A stretch of DNA of 64,000 nucleotides from Algoriphagus sp. Y33 (GTDB taxonomy: Bacteria; Bacteroidota; Bacteroidia; Cytophagales; Cyclobacteriaceae): NCBI RefSeq assembly GCF_014838715.1, contig NZ_CP061947.1:744001-808000 (forward strand). Direction: 5' to 3'. How positions within the stretch are numbered: the first letter of the stretch is position 1; each line of letters begins with the position of its first letter. Both the position numbers and the translations under genes were made by a program. Below the pieces are notes generated by a model. It searched no databases and was not told where the DNA came from. It worked only from the letters and a program-made list of their open reading frames with translations. Positions 9,194-18,047 of this stretch are shown piece by piece.

Positions 9194-10666
9194 ATGGTAC
9201 ATTCAGGAAAATACGTTGGTTTGTTGTTTCGGGAAGTTGGATTCTTGATGCTGATTCTATTGCAGGGATCTGTGTTAGGCTGTTATTTAAACTATTCAAA
9301 TGTGGACAAAGAAAGAGAACTTTCAGATACACTTGCAGTAAAGGAAATACAACTGACTTTTGGTCAGCAAGGACATTTTCTGAATCAACGACAGGCATTT
9401 TCACCCGATGGTAAGTACCTGGTGTTTGACAATAGAAATGATGATTCCAAAATCGGGGAGAATGGTTCTATCCAACTTGTCAATGTAGCCTCGAAGGAAA
9501 TTCAAACTGCTTATAAGCTGGAGAATCAGGCCGATTATGGTCCTGGGACAGGAGCCGTAAGTTTTCATCCCAAGAAAAATGAGGTGGTGTTTATTCATGG
9601 CTTAATGAATGCGTCAGCAGAAATACCCTATGGAATTACCCGGCGGTTTGCTATGCAGCTTGATCTGGATAAGTCCAATAGCGCCCAACCCCTGGAAGCC
9701 CGGGATGTGACTGCTCCATTCACCAAAGGAGCCCTGAGAGGGGGAACGCATGCATATTCCTATAGTGCAGAAGGGCAGTTTGTAAGTTTTACCTACAACG
9801 ACGCAATTCTGGCAAATGAATCACAGACAAATCCAAGGATACAGGATCTTCGAACTGTGGGAGCATTTGTGCCCGGCCACCGGGTTCGCGTTGAAGGTGA
9901 GAAAAATGGGGAGAATTTCGACGGGAATGCGTTTGCAATTTTACTGGCCAACGTAAAAGCCAACCCCCAGCCCGGATCGGATGAAATAGCTAAGGCCTAC
10001 GAGGAATGCTGGGTAGGAAATTCCGGCTATACAAAGCCAACCGGTGAAGCCCAAAAAGTAGCGTTGGCTTTCTTGGGTGATGTGATTTCTGCATCAGGAG
10101 AGATAGTAACGGAGGTATTTATAGCGGATATACCCGAGAATATTATTGGCCTTTTGGACACTGTAGACGCAGGAAGCAGGACTGAATTGCCTTCCGTTCC
10201 GGCTGGGGTAAAGCAGCGCAGGTTGACTTTCATCACCACAAATAAATATCCCGGTGTACAGGGGCCAAGGCAGTGGTTGAGAAGTTCTCCGGATGGAAAT
10301 TCCATTTACTTCTATCAAAAAGACGAGGCGGGCATTACTCAGATCTTTTCCGTTTCTCCAAATGGAGGAGATATACTTCCCGTCACGACGAATGATTTTT
10401 CCGCCGACACTTCCTTTTCTTTGAGTTCGGATGGAAAATATCTGGCATATGGAGCAGCAGAAGCCATTTATGTGACGCGGGTGGAAGATGGAGTGACCAT
10501 GCAGATTTTAGCCAACCCCAATAGCCAAACAACATCACTTAGCAATATTAACTGGTCCAACTCTGAGTACAGGTTGGCATACAATAGAAAAGTCGGTCAG
10601 GGAGATCAGGCTTTTTTCCAAATTTTTACATTAAACCTATCAACTTTGGTTGATCACTACTTATGA
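9194..10666 (+). CDS. DUF3748 (YidR-like) beta-propeller lipoprotein
   Basis: A 490-residue protein whose N-terminus has a hydrophobic stretch ending in LGC (Cys at about residue 30), suggesting a lipoprotein. The body has TolB/WD40-like propeller repeats (FSPDGKYLVFD, LSSDGKYLAYG, SSPDGNSIYFY). The segment QLTFGQQGHFLNQRQAFSPD followed by a LVFDNR-like motif resembles the DUF3748 family (E. coli YidR), whose function I do not know. It starts 86 bp after the second Asp-box gene, and its TGA overlaps the ATG of the aldolase gene (ATGA at 10663-10666), so it belongs to the same operon. A role in substrate binding or as an uncharacterised hydrolase or lyase is possible. Confidence 0.6.
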   Translation: MVHSGKYVGLLFREVGFLMLILLQGSVLGCYLNYSNVDKERELSDTLAVKEIQLTFGQQGHFLNQRQAFSPDGKYLVFDNRNDDSKIGENGSIQLVNVASKEIQTAYKLENQADYGPGTGAVSFHPKKNEVVFIHGLMNASAEIPYGITRRFAMQLDLDKSNSAQPLEARDVTAPFTKGALRGGTHAYSYSAEGQFVSFTYNDAILANESQTNPRIQDLRTVGAFVPGHRVRVEGEKNGENFDGNAFAILLANVKANPQPGSDEIAKAYEECWVGNSGYTKPTGEAQKVALAFLGDVISASGEIVTEVFIADIPENIIGLLDTVDAGSRTELPSVPAGVKQRRLTFITTNKYPGVQGPRQWLRSSPDGNSIYFYQKDEAGITQIFSVSPNGGDILPVTTNDFSADTSFSLSSDGKYLAYGAAEAIYVTRVEDGVTMQILANPNSQTTSLSNINWSNSEYRLAYNRKVGQGDQAFFQIFTLNLSTLVDHYL

Positions 10667-11604
10667 CACAATTTTCTAAAACAAAAGAGCCTTTAAGAGG
10701 CATTGTTCCACCTATGGTAACCCCGCTGAATGCAGACGGATCCCTGGATTCTGAAAGTGTGGAAAAACTAATCGAACATTTGATTGCGGGCGGAGTTCAC
10801 GGCATTTTTATACTCGGGACCACCGGTGAGTTTTCAGGATTGAGCTACCGAACCCGCAAAGAACTGATCAGGCAGACCTGTAGTCTGGTAAAAGATAGGG
10901 TGCCGGTGTTGGTGGGGGTTACCGACGTTTCCATAGAAGAAAGTATTGATCTGGCAGAGATTGCCGCTTCGGCAGGGGCCTATGCCGTCGTAGCCGCTCC
11001 GCCTTTCTATGTGAATATTGACCAGAAGGAATTATACAGTTACTTCAAGCAGCTGGCTGATTCCATCTCCCTACCGATGTTTCTCTACAATATGCCTTCC
11101 CACACCAAGCTCACTATAGAAGTGGATACAGTGGTCAAGCTGGCCGCCCATGAAAGGATTATTGGGTTGAAAGACAGTTCCGCCCATGCAGTTTATTTTC
11201 AGTCGCTCTGTCATATACTCAAAGACCAAGAGGATTTCGTGCTGATGGTCGGTCCGGAAGAAATGATGGCTGAGACCGTTTTGATGGGAAGTTTTGGAGG
11301 TGTCTGTGGTGGTGCCAATTTATTTCCAAAGCTCTATGTCGAACTGTACGAAGCTGCGCTTAACAGGGATTTTGATAAGCTAAAATCCTGTCAGCATGCC
11401 GTGATGGAGATCAGCAGAACTATCTATCAGGTAGGACACTACAAATCCAGCTACATGAAGGGTTTGAAAACGGCTATGTCTTTTCTTGGATTATGTCAGC
11501 CTCAGTTTGCACCTCCTTTATATCCCTTTTCAGAAGCTGAAGAACTCGAACTCCGATCCCGTTTTGAGAAAATAGCATCCTCATTAATGCCTCAATCCTC
11601 TTAA
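10663..11604 (+). CDS. DHDPS/N-acetylneuraminate-lyase superfamily aldolase
   Basis: A 313-residue TIM-barrel enzyme of the class I pyruvate aldolase family (DapA, NanA, KDG and other 2-keto-3-deoxy acid aldolases). The pyruvate-binding motif GTTGE is at residues 52-56, the catalytic tyrosine in LYNMP at 142, and the Schiff-base lysine in GLKDSS at 170; all key residues are present. Because it sits between secreted propeller proteins and a sugar transporter, and its ATG overlaps the upstream stop, a catabolic lyase is far more likely than lysine-pathway DapA. A Kdo-type aldolase giving pyruvate and D-arabinose would connect to the isomerase and ribulokinase of the operon; a sialate lyase or KDG aldolase are alternatives. 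Confidence 0.8.
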   Translation: MTQFSKTKEPLRGIVPPMVTPLNADGSLDSESVEKLIEHLIAGGVHGIFILGTTGEFSGLSYRTRKELIRQTCSLVKDRVPVLVGVTDVSIEESIDLAEIAASAGAYAVVAAPPFYVNIDQKELYSYFKQLADSISLPMFLYNMPSHTKLTIEVDTVVKLAAHERIIGLKDSSAHAVYFQSLCHILKDQEDFVLMVGPEEMMAETVLMGSFGGVCGGANLFPKLYVELYEAALNRDFDKLKSCQHAVMEISRTIYQVGHYKSSYMKGLKTAMSFLGLCQPQFAPPLYPFSEAEELELRSRFEKIASSLMPQSS

Positions 11605-11662
11605 AAAAGACCTGTTTCTTAGTGAGGCAAGCTTCCTGTCAACCCCAAAATACCTCTTAGTA

Positions 11663-13165
11663 ATGGATTTACCGATAATAGATTTAGTAGTTTTTCTGGT
11701 GTATATGGCAGCAATTGTACTGTTTGGGATCTCTTTTTCTTTCCGAAAAAGAACCGCACTGGAATACACTACCGGGGGAGGACGTCTGCCAAGCTGGGCC
11801 ATAGGAATGTCCATCTTTGCGACATTTGTCAGTAGCATTAGCTTCCTTGCTCTTCCCGGAAATGCCTATTTATCCAATTGGAACGGCTTCGTCTTTAGTC
11901 TTTCCATTCCCTTGGCAGCATGGATAGCGGTACGCTATTTTGTTCCACTCTATAGAAATCTACAGAGTGAATCCGCCTACTACTACCTTGAAACACGGTT
12001 TGGCCCCTGGGCCAGAACCTATGCGTCTGTATGTTATTTGCTGACACAACTGGCCAGAATGGGAGCCATCATGTATCTGCTGGCGCTGCCTATGAATGCG
12101 CTGTTTGGCTGGAGTATTTCATTGATCATCATCTGCACCGGAATAAGCGTGATAGTCTATGCCATGCTGGGAGGAATTGAAGCGGTGATCTGGACAGATG
12201 CTATTCAGGGTATTGTGTTGATAGGTGGAGCAGTACTGTGCCTCTTGGTTATTATGTTTTCCATGCCCAATGGCCCCGGGGAAGTGTTTACCATCGCAGC
12301 TGAAGCTGATAAATTCAGCTTGGGAAGTTTCGAGTTCAATTTTGTGGAATCTACCTTTTGGATGATTCTGGTGTATGGCCTGTTTATCAATCTCCAGAAT
12401 TTCGGGATTGATCAAAGCTACATCCAGCGATACATTACCGCCCGGACTGAAAAAGAAGCAAAGCGCTCTACTTGGTTTGGCAGTCTTTTGTATGTGCCTG
12501 TATCTCTCTTGTTTTTCTTTATAGGCACGGCACTTTTTTCCTATTACCAGGTATTTCCGGACTTGCTTCCCGAAAATCTGAAAATGGCAGAAAATGCCGA
12601 CAAAGTCTTTCCCCATTTTATCGTATCGGGACTGCCCACGGGACTGACCGGATTATTGATTGCGTCCATATTTGCTGCAGGCATGAGTACGGTTTCCACC
12701 AGCATCAATAGTTCCGCCACGGTTTTTCTATCGGATCATTACCGGAGGTATATCCACAAAAACACGACAGAGAAGCAATCCATGCGGGTATTGTTGATTG
12801 CTTCTTTTGTGATGGGGGGGCTGAGTATAGTGGTTGGCTTGGCATTCAATGGAGTCACTAGCGCTCTGGATGCATGGTGGGCATTATCCTCCATTTTCAG
12901 CGGAGGCATACTCGGTCTTTTCCTGCTTGGGTTTGTGGTCAAAAAAGCTCCGGGAAAAGCGGCAGCAATTGGGGTATTATGCGGAGTGCTTGTGATTGGA
13001 TGGATGAGTCTTTCCCCCGTGCTCTTCACAGGAACTTCTCTGGAAGGATTTAAAAATACCCTTCATACCAATCTTACAATCGTGATGGGAACACTGACAA
13101 TTTTTATCGTTGGCTTTCTACTTACAGGTCTTTTTTCCAAAACAAAAAACGTCACAGCAAAATGA
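11663..13165 (+). CDS. Sodium:solute symporter (SSS family)
   Basis: A 500-residue inner-membrane protein with about 13 hydrophobic segments, of the SSS/SLC5 family of Na+-coupled transporters. Family features are YTTGGGRLPSWAIGMSIFAT near residues 35-54, AYYYLETRFGPWAR, the long helix GGIEAVIWTDAIQGIVL, and AGMSTVSTSINSSAT around residue 345 in the sodium-binding helix. It most likely carries the operon's sugar or sugar acid from the periplasm into the cytoplasm; several SSS proteins transport sialic acids. Its stop codon overlaps the start of the ribulokinase gene (ATGA at 13162-13165), which fixes both ends. The solute is inferred from context only. Confidence 0.9.
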   Translation: MDLPIIDLVVFLVYMAAIVLFGISFSFRKRTALEYTTGGGRLPSWAIGMSIFATFVSSISFLALPGNAYLSNWNGFVFSLSIPLAAWIAVRYFVPLYRNLQSESAYYYLETRFGPWARTYASVCYLLTQLARMGAIMYLLALPMNALFGWSISLIIICTGISVIVYAMLGGIEAVIWTDAIQGIVLIGGAVLCLLVIMFSMPNGPGEVFTIAAEADKFSLGSFEFNFVESTFWMILVYGLFINLQNFGIDQSYIQRYITARTEKEAKRSTWFGSLLYVPVSLLFFFIGTALFSYYQVFPDLLPENLKMAENADKVFPHFIVSGLPTGLTGLLIASIFAAGMSTVSTSINSSATVFLSDHYRRYIHKNTTEKQSMRVLLIASFVMGGLSIVVGLAFNGVTSALDAWWALSSIFSGGILGLFLLGFVVKKAPGKAAAIGVLCGVLVIGWMSLSPVLFTGTSLEGFKNTLHTNLTIVMGTLTIFIVGFLLTGLFSKTKNVTAK

Positions 13166-14832
13166 AATACGTAATAGGATTGGACTACGGAACAGACTCA
13201 GTCCGCGCAGTATTGGTCAATACCGAAGATGGAACAACTCTGGAGAGTTCTGTTTTCTTATTTCCAAGGTGGGCACAGGGACTTTACTGCGATCCTGCCA
13301 AAAGTCAATTCAGACAGCATCCTCTGGATCATTTGGAGGGGTTGGAGAAAACTATTACAGAAGTGGTCCGGAAATCCGGAGTAACTAAGCACCTGATCAA
13401 GGGGATTTGTGTGGACACCACGGGATCATCCCCCATGGCTGTGGATGAAAAGGGAGTGTCTTTGGCCATGACTTCCGGCTTTGAAGATAATCCCAATGCC
13501 ATGATGCTGCTCTGGAAAGATCATTCCTCTATCAAAGAAGCGAATGAAATCACAGAACTGGCGAGGAGCTGGGGAGGGGAGGATTTTACCAAATACTCCG
13601 GAGGGATCTATTCTTCCGAATGGTTTTGGTCCAAAATCCTATCGGTTCACCGCAAGGACACAGAAGTCGCCAAAGCAGCTTATTCCTGGATGGAGCATTG
13701 TGACTACATCACGGGTATTCTTACGGGCCAGTCTCCAATGCATGTCAAAAGAAGCAGATGTGCGGCCGGTCATAAGGCTCTTTGGCACGGGGACTGGGAT
13801 GGTCTGCCTCCCGTTGAGTTTTTGTCGTCTCTAGATCATTCATTGGCCGATCTTAGGGAAAACCTGTTTACTCATACGTATACTTCCAATGAATCTGCCG
13901 GCAAAATCAGTGGGGAATGGGCTGCCAAACTTGGACTCTCAGAAGATACTCTTATCGCTGTAGGAACCATTGATGCGCATGCCGGTGCTGTGGGGGCGGG
14001 GATTCGGGAGCATGCCTTGGTCAAAGTAGTAGGCACTTCTACCTGTGATATTTTAGTGGCCTCACCACAGGAAATGGATAAGAAACTGATCAAGGGAATT
14101 TGCGGTCAGGTAGATGGATCTGTACTTGCGGGATTGATTGGCCTGGAGGCCGGGCAAGCCGGTTTCGGTGATGTATTGGCTTGGTTCAAAGGACTGCTTC
14201 TCACTCCATCCATTCAATTGATCCGAAACAGTAAGCATATTGATAGTCTTGAAAAAGAGAAATTGCTTGCTGAAATGGAAGAAGCCATGCTGATTCACCT
14301 GTCTGAAGAAGCGCTAAAGCTGCCCGAAGGAGACAGCAATATAGTCGCACTGGATTGGATTAACGGACGTCGTTCTCCTGATGCGGATGAATCGCTGCAG
14401 GGAGCATTGCTGGGATTGGATATGGGAACCACTGCCGCCCATTTGTTCAGAAGTCTGGTTGAGTCCTTATGTTTTGGCTCAAAGAGAATCATAGACAGAT
14501 TTGAAGAGGAAGGCCTGCGAATAGATGAAGTGATCGCAGTAGGGGGCGTTGCCAATAAATCAGAATTGGTGATGCAGACCATGGCTGATGTGCTTGGGAG
14601 AACTATCAAAATCACGGCATCCACCCAGACTCCTGCCTTGGGTTCGGCTATTTATGCCGCTGTGGCATGCGGGGTTTATGCTTCTATGGACAGTGCGATC
14701 AGTGCGATGGGACCCGGTTTCAGTAGGATTTATGAGCCCGATAGGGAGAAAAAGGATTTTTATGCCAAAAAATACCTTGATTATATCAGACTGGGGCAAA
14801 CGGAAGAGGAGTACAACAAAGTGATAAGGTAA
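13162..14832 (+). CDS. araB: Ribulokinase (FGGY family)
   Basis: A 556-residue sugar kinase that closely follows AraB along its length: GLDYGTDSVRAV (residues 6-17), PRWAQGLYCDPAKSQFRQHP, VDTTGSSP, NPNAMMLLWKDH, GGIYSSEWFWSKIL, RCAAGHKALWH, the catalytic aspartate in TIDAHAGAVGAG (D271), VGTSTCDIL, GICGQVDGSV and DWINGRRSPDA. It phosphorylates ribulose at C5; AraB enzymes accept both L- and D-ribulose. There is no araA or araD nearby, but a fucose/D-arabinose isomerase-like gene leads the operon, so D-ribulose to D-ribulose-5-phosphate is the likely reaction and needs no epimerase. It is the last gene of the operon and overlaps the symporter gene by 4 bp. The gene symbol reflects family, not proven L-arabinose use. 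Confidence 0.88.
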   Translation: MKYVIGLDYGTDSVRAVLVNTEDGTTLESSVFLFPRWAQGLYCDPAKSQFRQHPLDHLEGLEKTITEVVRKSGVTKHLIKGICVDTTGSSPMAVDEKGVSLAMTSGFEDNPNAMMLLWKDHSSIKEANEITELARSWGGEDFTKYSGGIYSSEWFWSKILSVHRKDTEVAKAAYSWMEHCDYITGILTGQSPMHVKRSRCAAGHKALWHGDWDGLPPVEFLSSLDHSLADLRENLFTHTYTSNESAGKISGEWAAKLGLSEDTLIAVGTIDAHAGAVGAGIREHALVKVVGTSTCDILVASPQEMDKKLIKGICGQVDGSVLAGLIGLEAGQAGFGDVLAWFKGLLLTPSIQLIRNSKHIDSLEKEKLLAEMEEAMLIHLSEEALKLPEGDSNIVALDWINGRRSPDADESLQGALLGLDMGTTAAHLFRSLVESLCFGSKRIIDRFEEEGLRIDEVIAVGGVANKSELVMQTMADVLGRTIKITASTQTPALGSAIYAAVACGVYASMDSAISAMGPGFSRIYEPDREKKDFYAKKYLDYIRLGQTEEEYNKVIR

Positions 14833-15226
14833 GAAATCATGGATACCGGCATCCGGTAAAACTAAAGTTGACAGAGAGAACCAAGAATCATGAATCAAGA
14901 GTTGAGTGAATGGTAAAATATACCGGATAACCTTGTCAGGTTTTGCAATTGGAACTGCAGAATTCGATTAATTCATCAAAACCAATGGTGTAAACCTTAC
15001 AGGTTTTGGTTAACATGACACTAGTTTCAGTTGCCAAGTTAAACTTGATACTTGACAGATTAGTGACAACCAATTAAAGCACAGTCATTACTGCCAATGA
15101 GATTGTTTTTTAATGAAATTAACCCCAAGTTTGATGAACTAATCCGGTCATAACTGCGTCAAAGAGTTAGACATTTAATTGTTTTCACGGGGATTTTTCC
15201 TTCAAAAACCAATCGCTTGTTATCCT
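14833..15226. other. Intergenic gap between araB and cydA
   Basis: No gene is seen in these 394 bases. Just after the araB stop there is a small inverted repeat ACCGG-CAT-CCGGT that could be a weak terminator, without a T-run. Around 14932-14944 and 14993-15010 there are two copies of a CCTTGTCAGGTTTTG / CCTTACAGGTTTTGG sequence, the second containing AAACCT-TAC-AGGTTT; such short palindromes recur in Bacteroidota intergenic DNA. The promoter of cydAB should lie here, but no convincing -33/-7 pair could be assigned. Confidence 0.4.
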
Positions 15227-16558
15227 ATGGATGATCTTTTAGCTGCCCGGTCTCAGATGGCTCTTTCGCTGGGGTTTCATATCATTTTTGCTTGCATTGG
15301 TATGGTGATGCCGTTTTTCATGGCAACCTCCCATTACAAATACCTTAAAACCGCCAATCCTATTTACAGGGATCTGACCAAAGCCTGGAGCAAGGGGGTG
15401 GCAATTTTCTTTGTGACCGGCGCGGTATCAGGAACAGTACTGTCGTTTGAATTGGGGTTGCTCTGGCCTGAGTTTATGCTGCATGCAGGACCTATTTTCG
15501 GAATGCCTTTTTCATTGGAAGGAACGGCATTTTTCATCGAGGCGATAGCGTTGGGATTCTTTCTTTACGGTTGGGGCAAGTTCAAGCCCTGGTTTCACTG
15601 GTTTACGGGAGTAGTGGTGGGAATCAGCGGCCTGGCTTCAGGGATATTGGTAGTAGCTGCGAACGGATGGATGAATAGTCCCAGTGGTTTTGACTATGTG
15701 GATGGAAAGTTTCTCAATATAGATCCTGTGGCAGCGATGTTCAATGACGCTTGGTTTACCCAGGCACTGCATATGACGCTGGCGGCTTTTGCAGCTACCG
15801 GATTTGCGGTGGCAGGAATCCATGCTTTTATGATGCTGAAAGGGAAAAGTGGAGATTTTCACCGTAAAGCATTTACCATTGCCATTTTATTTGGAGCAGT
15901 CGCTGCGCTGCTTCAGCCTATTTCCGGGGATATTTCTGCCAAGGATATAGCCGTACGACAGCCTGCGAAACTTGCTGCAATGGAAGCACACTTCGAAACT
16001 AGCAAGTCCGCTCCCTTGATTATCGGTGGTATTCCCGATGAAGAAGCGAAGGAAGTCAATTATGCCATTAAAATCCCGGGCGCTTTAAGTTTCCTTGCCC
16101 ATGGAGATTTTGAGGCGGAAGTCATGGGGTTGGATCAGTTTCCTGAGGAACACCATCCACCTGTCATGGTGACGCATTTTGCTTTTCAGATTATGGTGGG
16201 ATTGGGAATGATCCTGGTTGGGCTGAGCTTATTGTATTTCATTGCTCTATGGAAAAAGAAAAGCTGGCAGCTCAAACGGTGGTTTCTATGGCTTTTTGTC
16301 TTGGCCACACCGCTGGGATTTATCGCCCTGGAAGCCGGATGGACGGTCACCGAAGTGGGGAGACAGCCATGGATTATCTATGAGATTATGCTTACCAAAG
16401 ATGCCGTGACACCTATTCCGGGAATCCAATATTCATTCTTCATATTTACCGCGATTTATCTCTCGCTTACAGTCATAGTGACATTTTTGCTTTATAGGCA
16501 GATCAAAGCTGTACCTGAGTCATTAAATCAAAAAAGGGATGTGCCGGCTGAATCTTAA
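15227..16558 (+). CDS. cydA: Cytochrome bd oxidase subunit I
   Basis: Quinol-oxidising subunit of the cytochrome bd terminal oxidase, in the inner membrane. The ATG at 15227 is chosen because it gives the standard N-terminus MDDLLAARSQMALSLGFHII, in which His18 corresponds to the haem b595 ligand; a TTG at 15179 would add 16 atypical residues. Other conserved parts are ATSHYKYLKT, the GTAFFIEAI segment with its acidic residues, and GRQPW at 378-382. The product is 443 residues, so the quinol-binding Q-loop is of the short type, unlike the longer E. coli CydA. cydB starts 9 bp downstream. No small cydX-like ORF is evident after cydB. Confidence 0.95.
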   Translation: MDDLLAARSQMALSLGFHIIFACIGMVMPFFMATSHYKYLKTANPIYRDLTKAWSKGVAIFFVTGAVSGTVLSFELGLLWPEFMLHAGPIFGMPFSLEGTAFFIEAIALGFFLYGWGKFKPWFHWFTGVVVGISGLASGILVVAANGWMNSPSGFDYVDGKFLNIDPVAAMFNDAWFTQALHMTLAAFAATGFAVAGIHAFMMLKGKSGDFHRKAFTIAILFGAVAALLQPISGDISAKDIAVRQPAKLAAMEAHFETSKSAPLIIGGIPDEEAKEVNYAIKIPGALSFLAHGDFEAEVMGLDQFPEEHHPPVMVTHFAFQIMVGLGMILVGLSLLYFIALWKKKSWQLKRWFLWLFVLATPLGFIALEAGWTVTEVGRQPWIIYEIMLTKDAVTPIPGIQYSFFIFTAIYLSLTVIVTFLLYRQIKAVPESLNQKRDVPAES

Positions 16559-16567
16559 ACTGAACTT

Positions 16568-17590
16568 ATGCTCTATGTAGTTATCATTTTTCTTTGTCTG
16601 TCGCTGCTGATGTATGTTCTTCTCGGTGGTGCTGATTTCGGTGCGGGGATCGTTGAGATATTCACTCCATTCTCTATGAGGGAGAAGCTTCGCGATACTA
16701 CGTATAAGACCATCGGCCCGATCTGGGAAGCAAATCACATGTGGCTGATTATAGCCATCGTGATTCTGTTTGTGGGTTTTCCTCCTATATACACCATGCT
16801 TTCTGTACATCTTCATATTCCCTTGGCATTGATGCTTATCGGGATTATCGGAAGGGGGACGGCTTTTGTTTTTCGGCATTATGATGCGTATCAGGATGAT
16901 ATGCAGAAAGTCTATAATTTTATTTTCACCTATTCGAGTTTTATTACCCCATTTTTCTTGGGACTGATCTTCGGAGCTGCTGTTGGTGGTCAAATAGATC
17001 CGGAAGCTGCGGGATTTTATGAGGCATATATTCTTCCTTGGTTCAACCTGTTCAGTATTTCCGTTGGTGTTTTCACTGTGGCTATCTGTGGTTTTTTGGC
17101 CTCTGTTTTTTTGGTTGGCGAGGCCAAAAGAGCTGATGTCAAACTGGTAGTGGTACGAAAAGCCAAGCTGTTTATAGTATTTACAGTGCTGGCAGGTGGC
17201 TTTGTGTTTGCTTCCTCGCTTATAGATGAGGTGCCGCTTGTAGAGTTGCTGCTTACAGAATGGATTACAATCGGGACTCTGGTGCTGGCCACTTTGGCAA
17301 TGATTGTTTTATGGATGCAATTAAGAAGCGGTAGTAATCTATTGGTTCGTTTTCTGTGCGGGTTTGTAGTTACGGCGATTCTACTGGCCTTTGGCTATCA
17401 TTATTTTCCCGATATGATTATTACCAAATCGGGAGAGAATCTATCTGTTTTTAATTCCGCAGCTGTTGGGAAACCTGTAGAAACGTTAGGCTGGGCTTTG
17501 CTGATCGGGAGTGTGTTTATTTTGCCATCGCTATTTTATCTGCTATATAGTTTTCAGGGGGACAAAGAGATTAATCAAGCGAATGGGTGA
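16568..17590 (+). CDS. cydB: Cytochrome bd oxidase subunit II
   Basis: A 340-residue multi-pass membrane protein that pairs with CydA to form the high-affinity bd quinol oxidase. Typical elements are LLGGADFGAGIVEIFTPF near the N-terminus, GPIWEANHMWLI, and IGRGTAFVFRHY. About eight hydrophobic segments can be counted. It follows cydA after 9 bp and is certainly co-transcribed. No cydCD (cydC/cydD exporter) or regulatory genes accompany the pair; downstream DNA is repeat-rich and non-coding. Confidence 0.94.
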   Translation: MLYVVIIFLCLSLLMYVLLGGADFGAGIVEIFTPFSMREKLRDTTYKTIGPIWEANHMWLIIAIVILFVGFPPIYTMLSVHLHIPLALMLIGIIGRGTAFVFRHYDAYQDDMQKVYNFIFTYSSFITPFFLGLIFGAAVGGQIDPEAAGFYEAYILPWFNLFSISVGVFTVAICGFLASVFLVGEAKRADVKLVVVRKAKLFIVFTVLAGGFVFASSLIDEVPLVELLLTEWITIGTLVLATLAMIVLWMQLRSGSNLLVRFLCGFVVTAILLAFGYHYFPDMIITKSGENLSVFNSAAVGKPVETLGWALLIGSVFILPSLFYLLYSFQGDKEINQANG

Positions 17591-17660
17591 GGTGTTTTTT
17601 TATTAACAGCAATGGATGCAGAGATTTTCGCAGAGGCCGCAGCTTGTCATTTAATTTTAT

Positions 17661-17793
17661 GATGAAATCGAGCATGACTCAAAAGCCACACACTGGGATG
17701 ATTATCATCCCTGTGAGATTCTCCCGATCTGTTGCGGCGGACGGGACAGGCTATGTGACCTTAAAAAATCCAATTATAAACACATGAAAATCT
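17661..17793 (+). repeat. Dispersed intergenic repeat, copy 1
   Basis: Begins with GAAATCGAGCATG and ends with CAATTATAAACACATGAAA. The same framework, diverged in the middle, recurs at 42412-42500 and 48039-48135, where the end reads CAATTATAAACACATG and CAATTATAGTCATATG. Function unknown. Confidence 0.4.
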
Positions 17794-17939
17794 GAAAGCC
17801 CTATCAAGTAATTGTAGTAGGTACGGTAACGCTAGGTCGAGTCTTGAACTTTTAAAAATGCAGTCTGTGGTTCAAGGTTCATGACTTGGACCCGTACCAA
17901 TGAAATCTCCAGACTTCTATTAACCACTTTCACAAAACA

Positions 17940-18047
17940 GAGGCTGTCTCATAAGTAAGGCAACCTCTGTTTTATTCGGATCGGTATCTGAGTCAATTTT
18001 CATACAGTCAAATCTCAGGCCCTTGAATTGATTTATGAGACAGCCTC
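17940..18047. mobile_element. 108-bp MITE-like element
   Basis: Perfect 15-bp terminal inverted repeats GAGGCTGTCTCATAA (17940-17954) and its complement (18033-18047) bound a 108-bp segment with no ORF. GAGGCTGTCTCA-type ends are familiar from insertion sequences, so this is most likely a non-autonomous derivative of an IS. No clear target-site duplication could be recognised in the immediate flanks, and no transposase is present in the window. Confidence 0.6.

Noticed and set aside
12119..12616. 165-codon ORF on the minus strand
   Set aside because: It is antisense to the symporter; the many His, Gln and Lys residues are typical of the reverse reading of membrane helices.
10663..13165. Sialic-acid (nan) operon based on sialidase-fold proteins, an NAL-family aldolase and an SSS symporter
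   Set aside because: No NanE, NanK or RokA-type genes are present, the FRIP motif is not seen in the propeller proteins, and the isomerase and ribulokinase would be unexplained. It is kept only as an alternative for the aldolase.
17940..18047. Rho-independent terminator for cydAB
   Set aside because: The complementary arms are about 78 bp apart, 350 bp past cydB, and no T-run follows; exact 15-bp ends fit a small transposon better.
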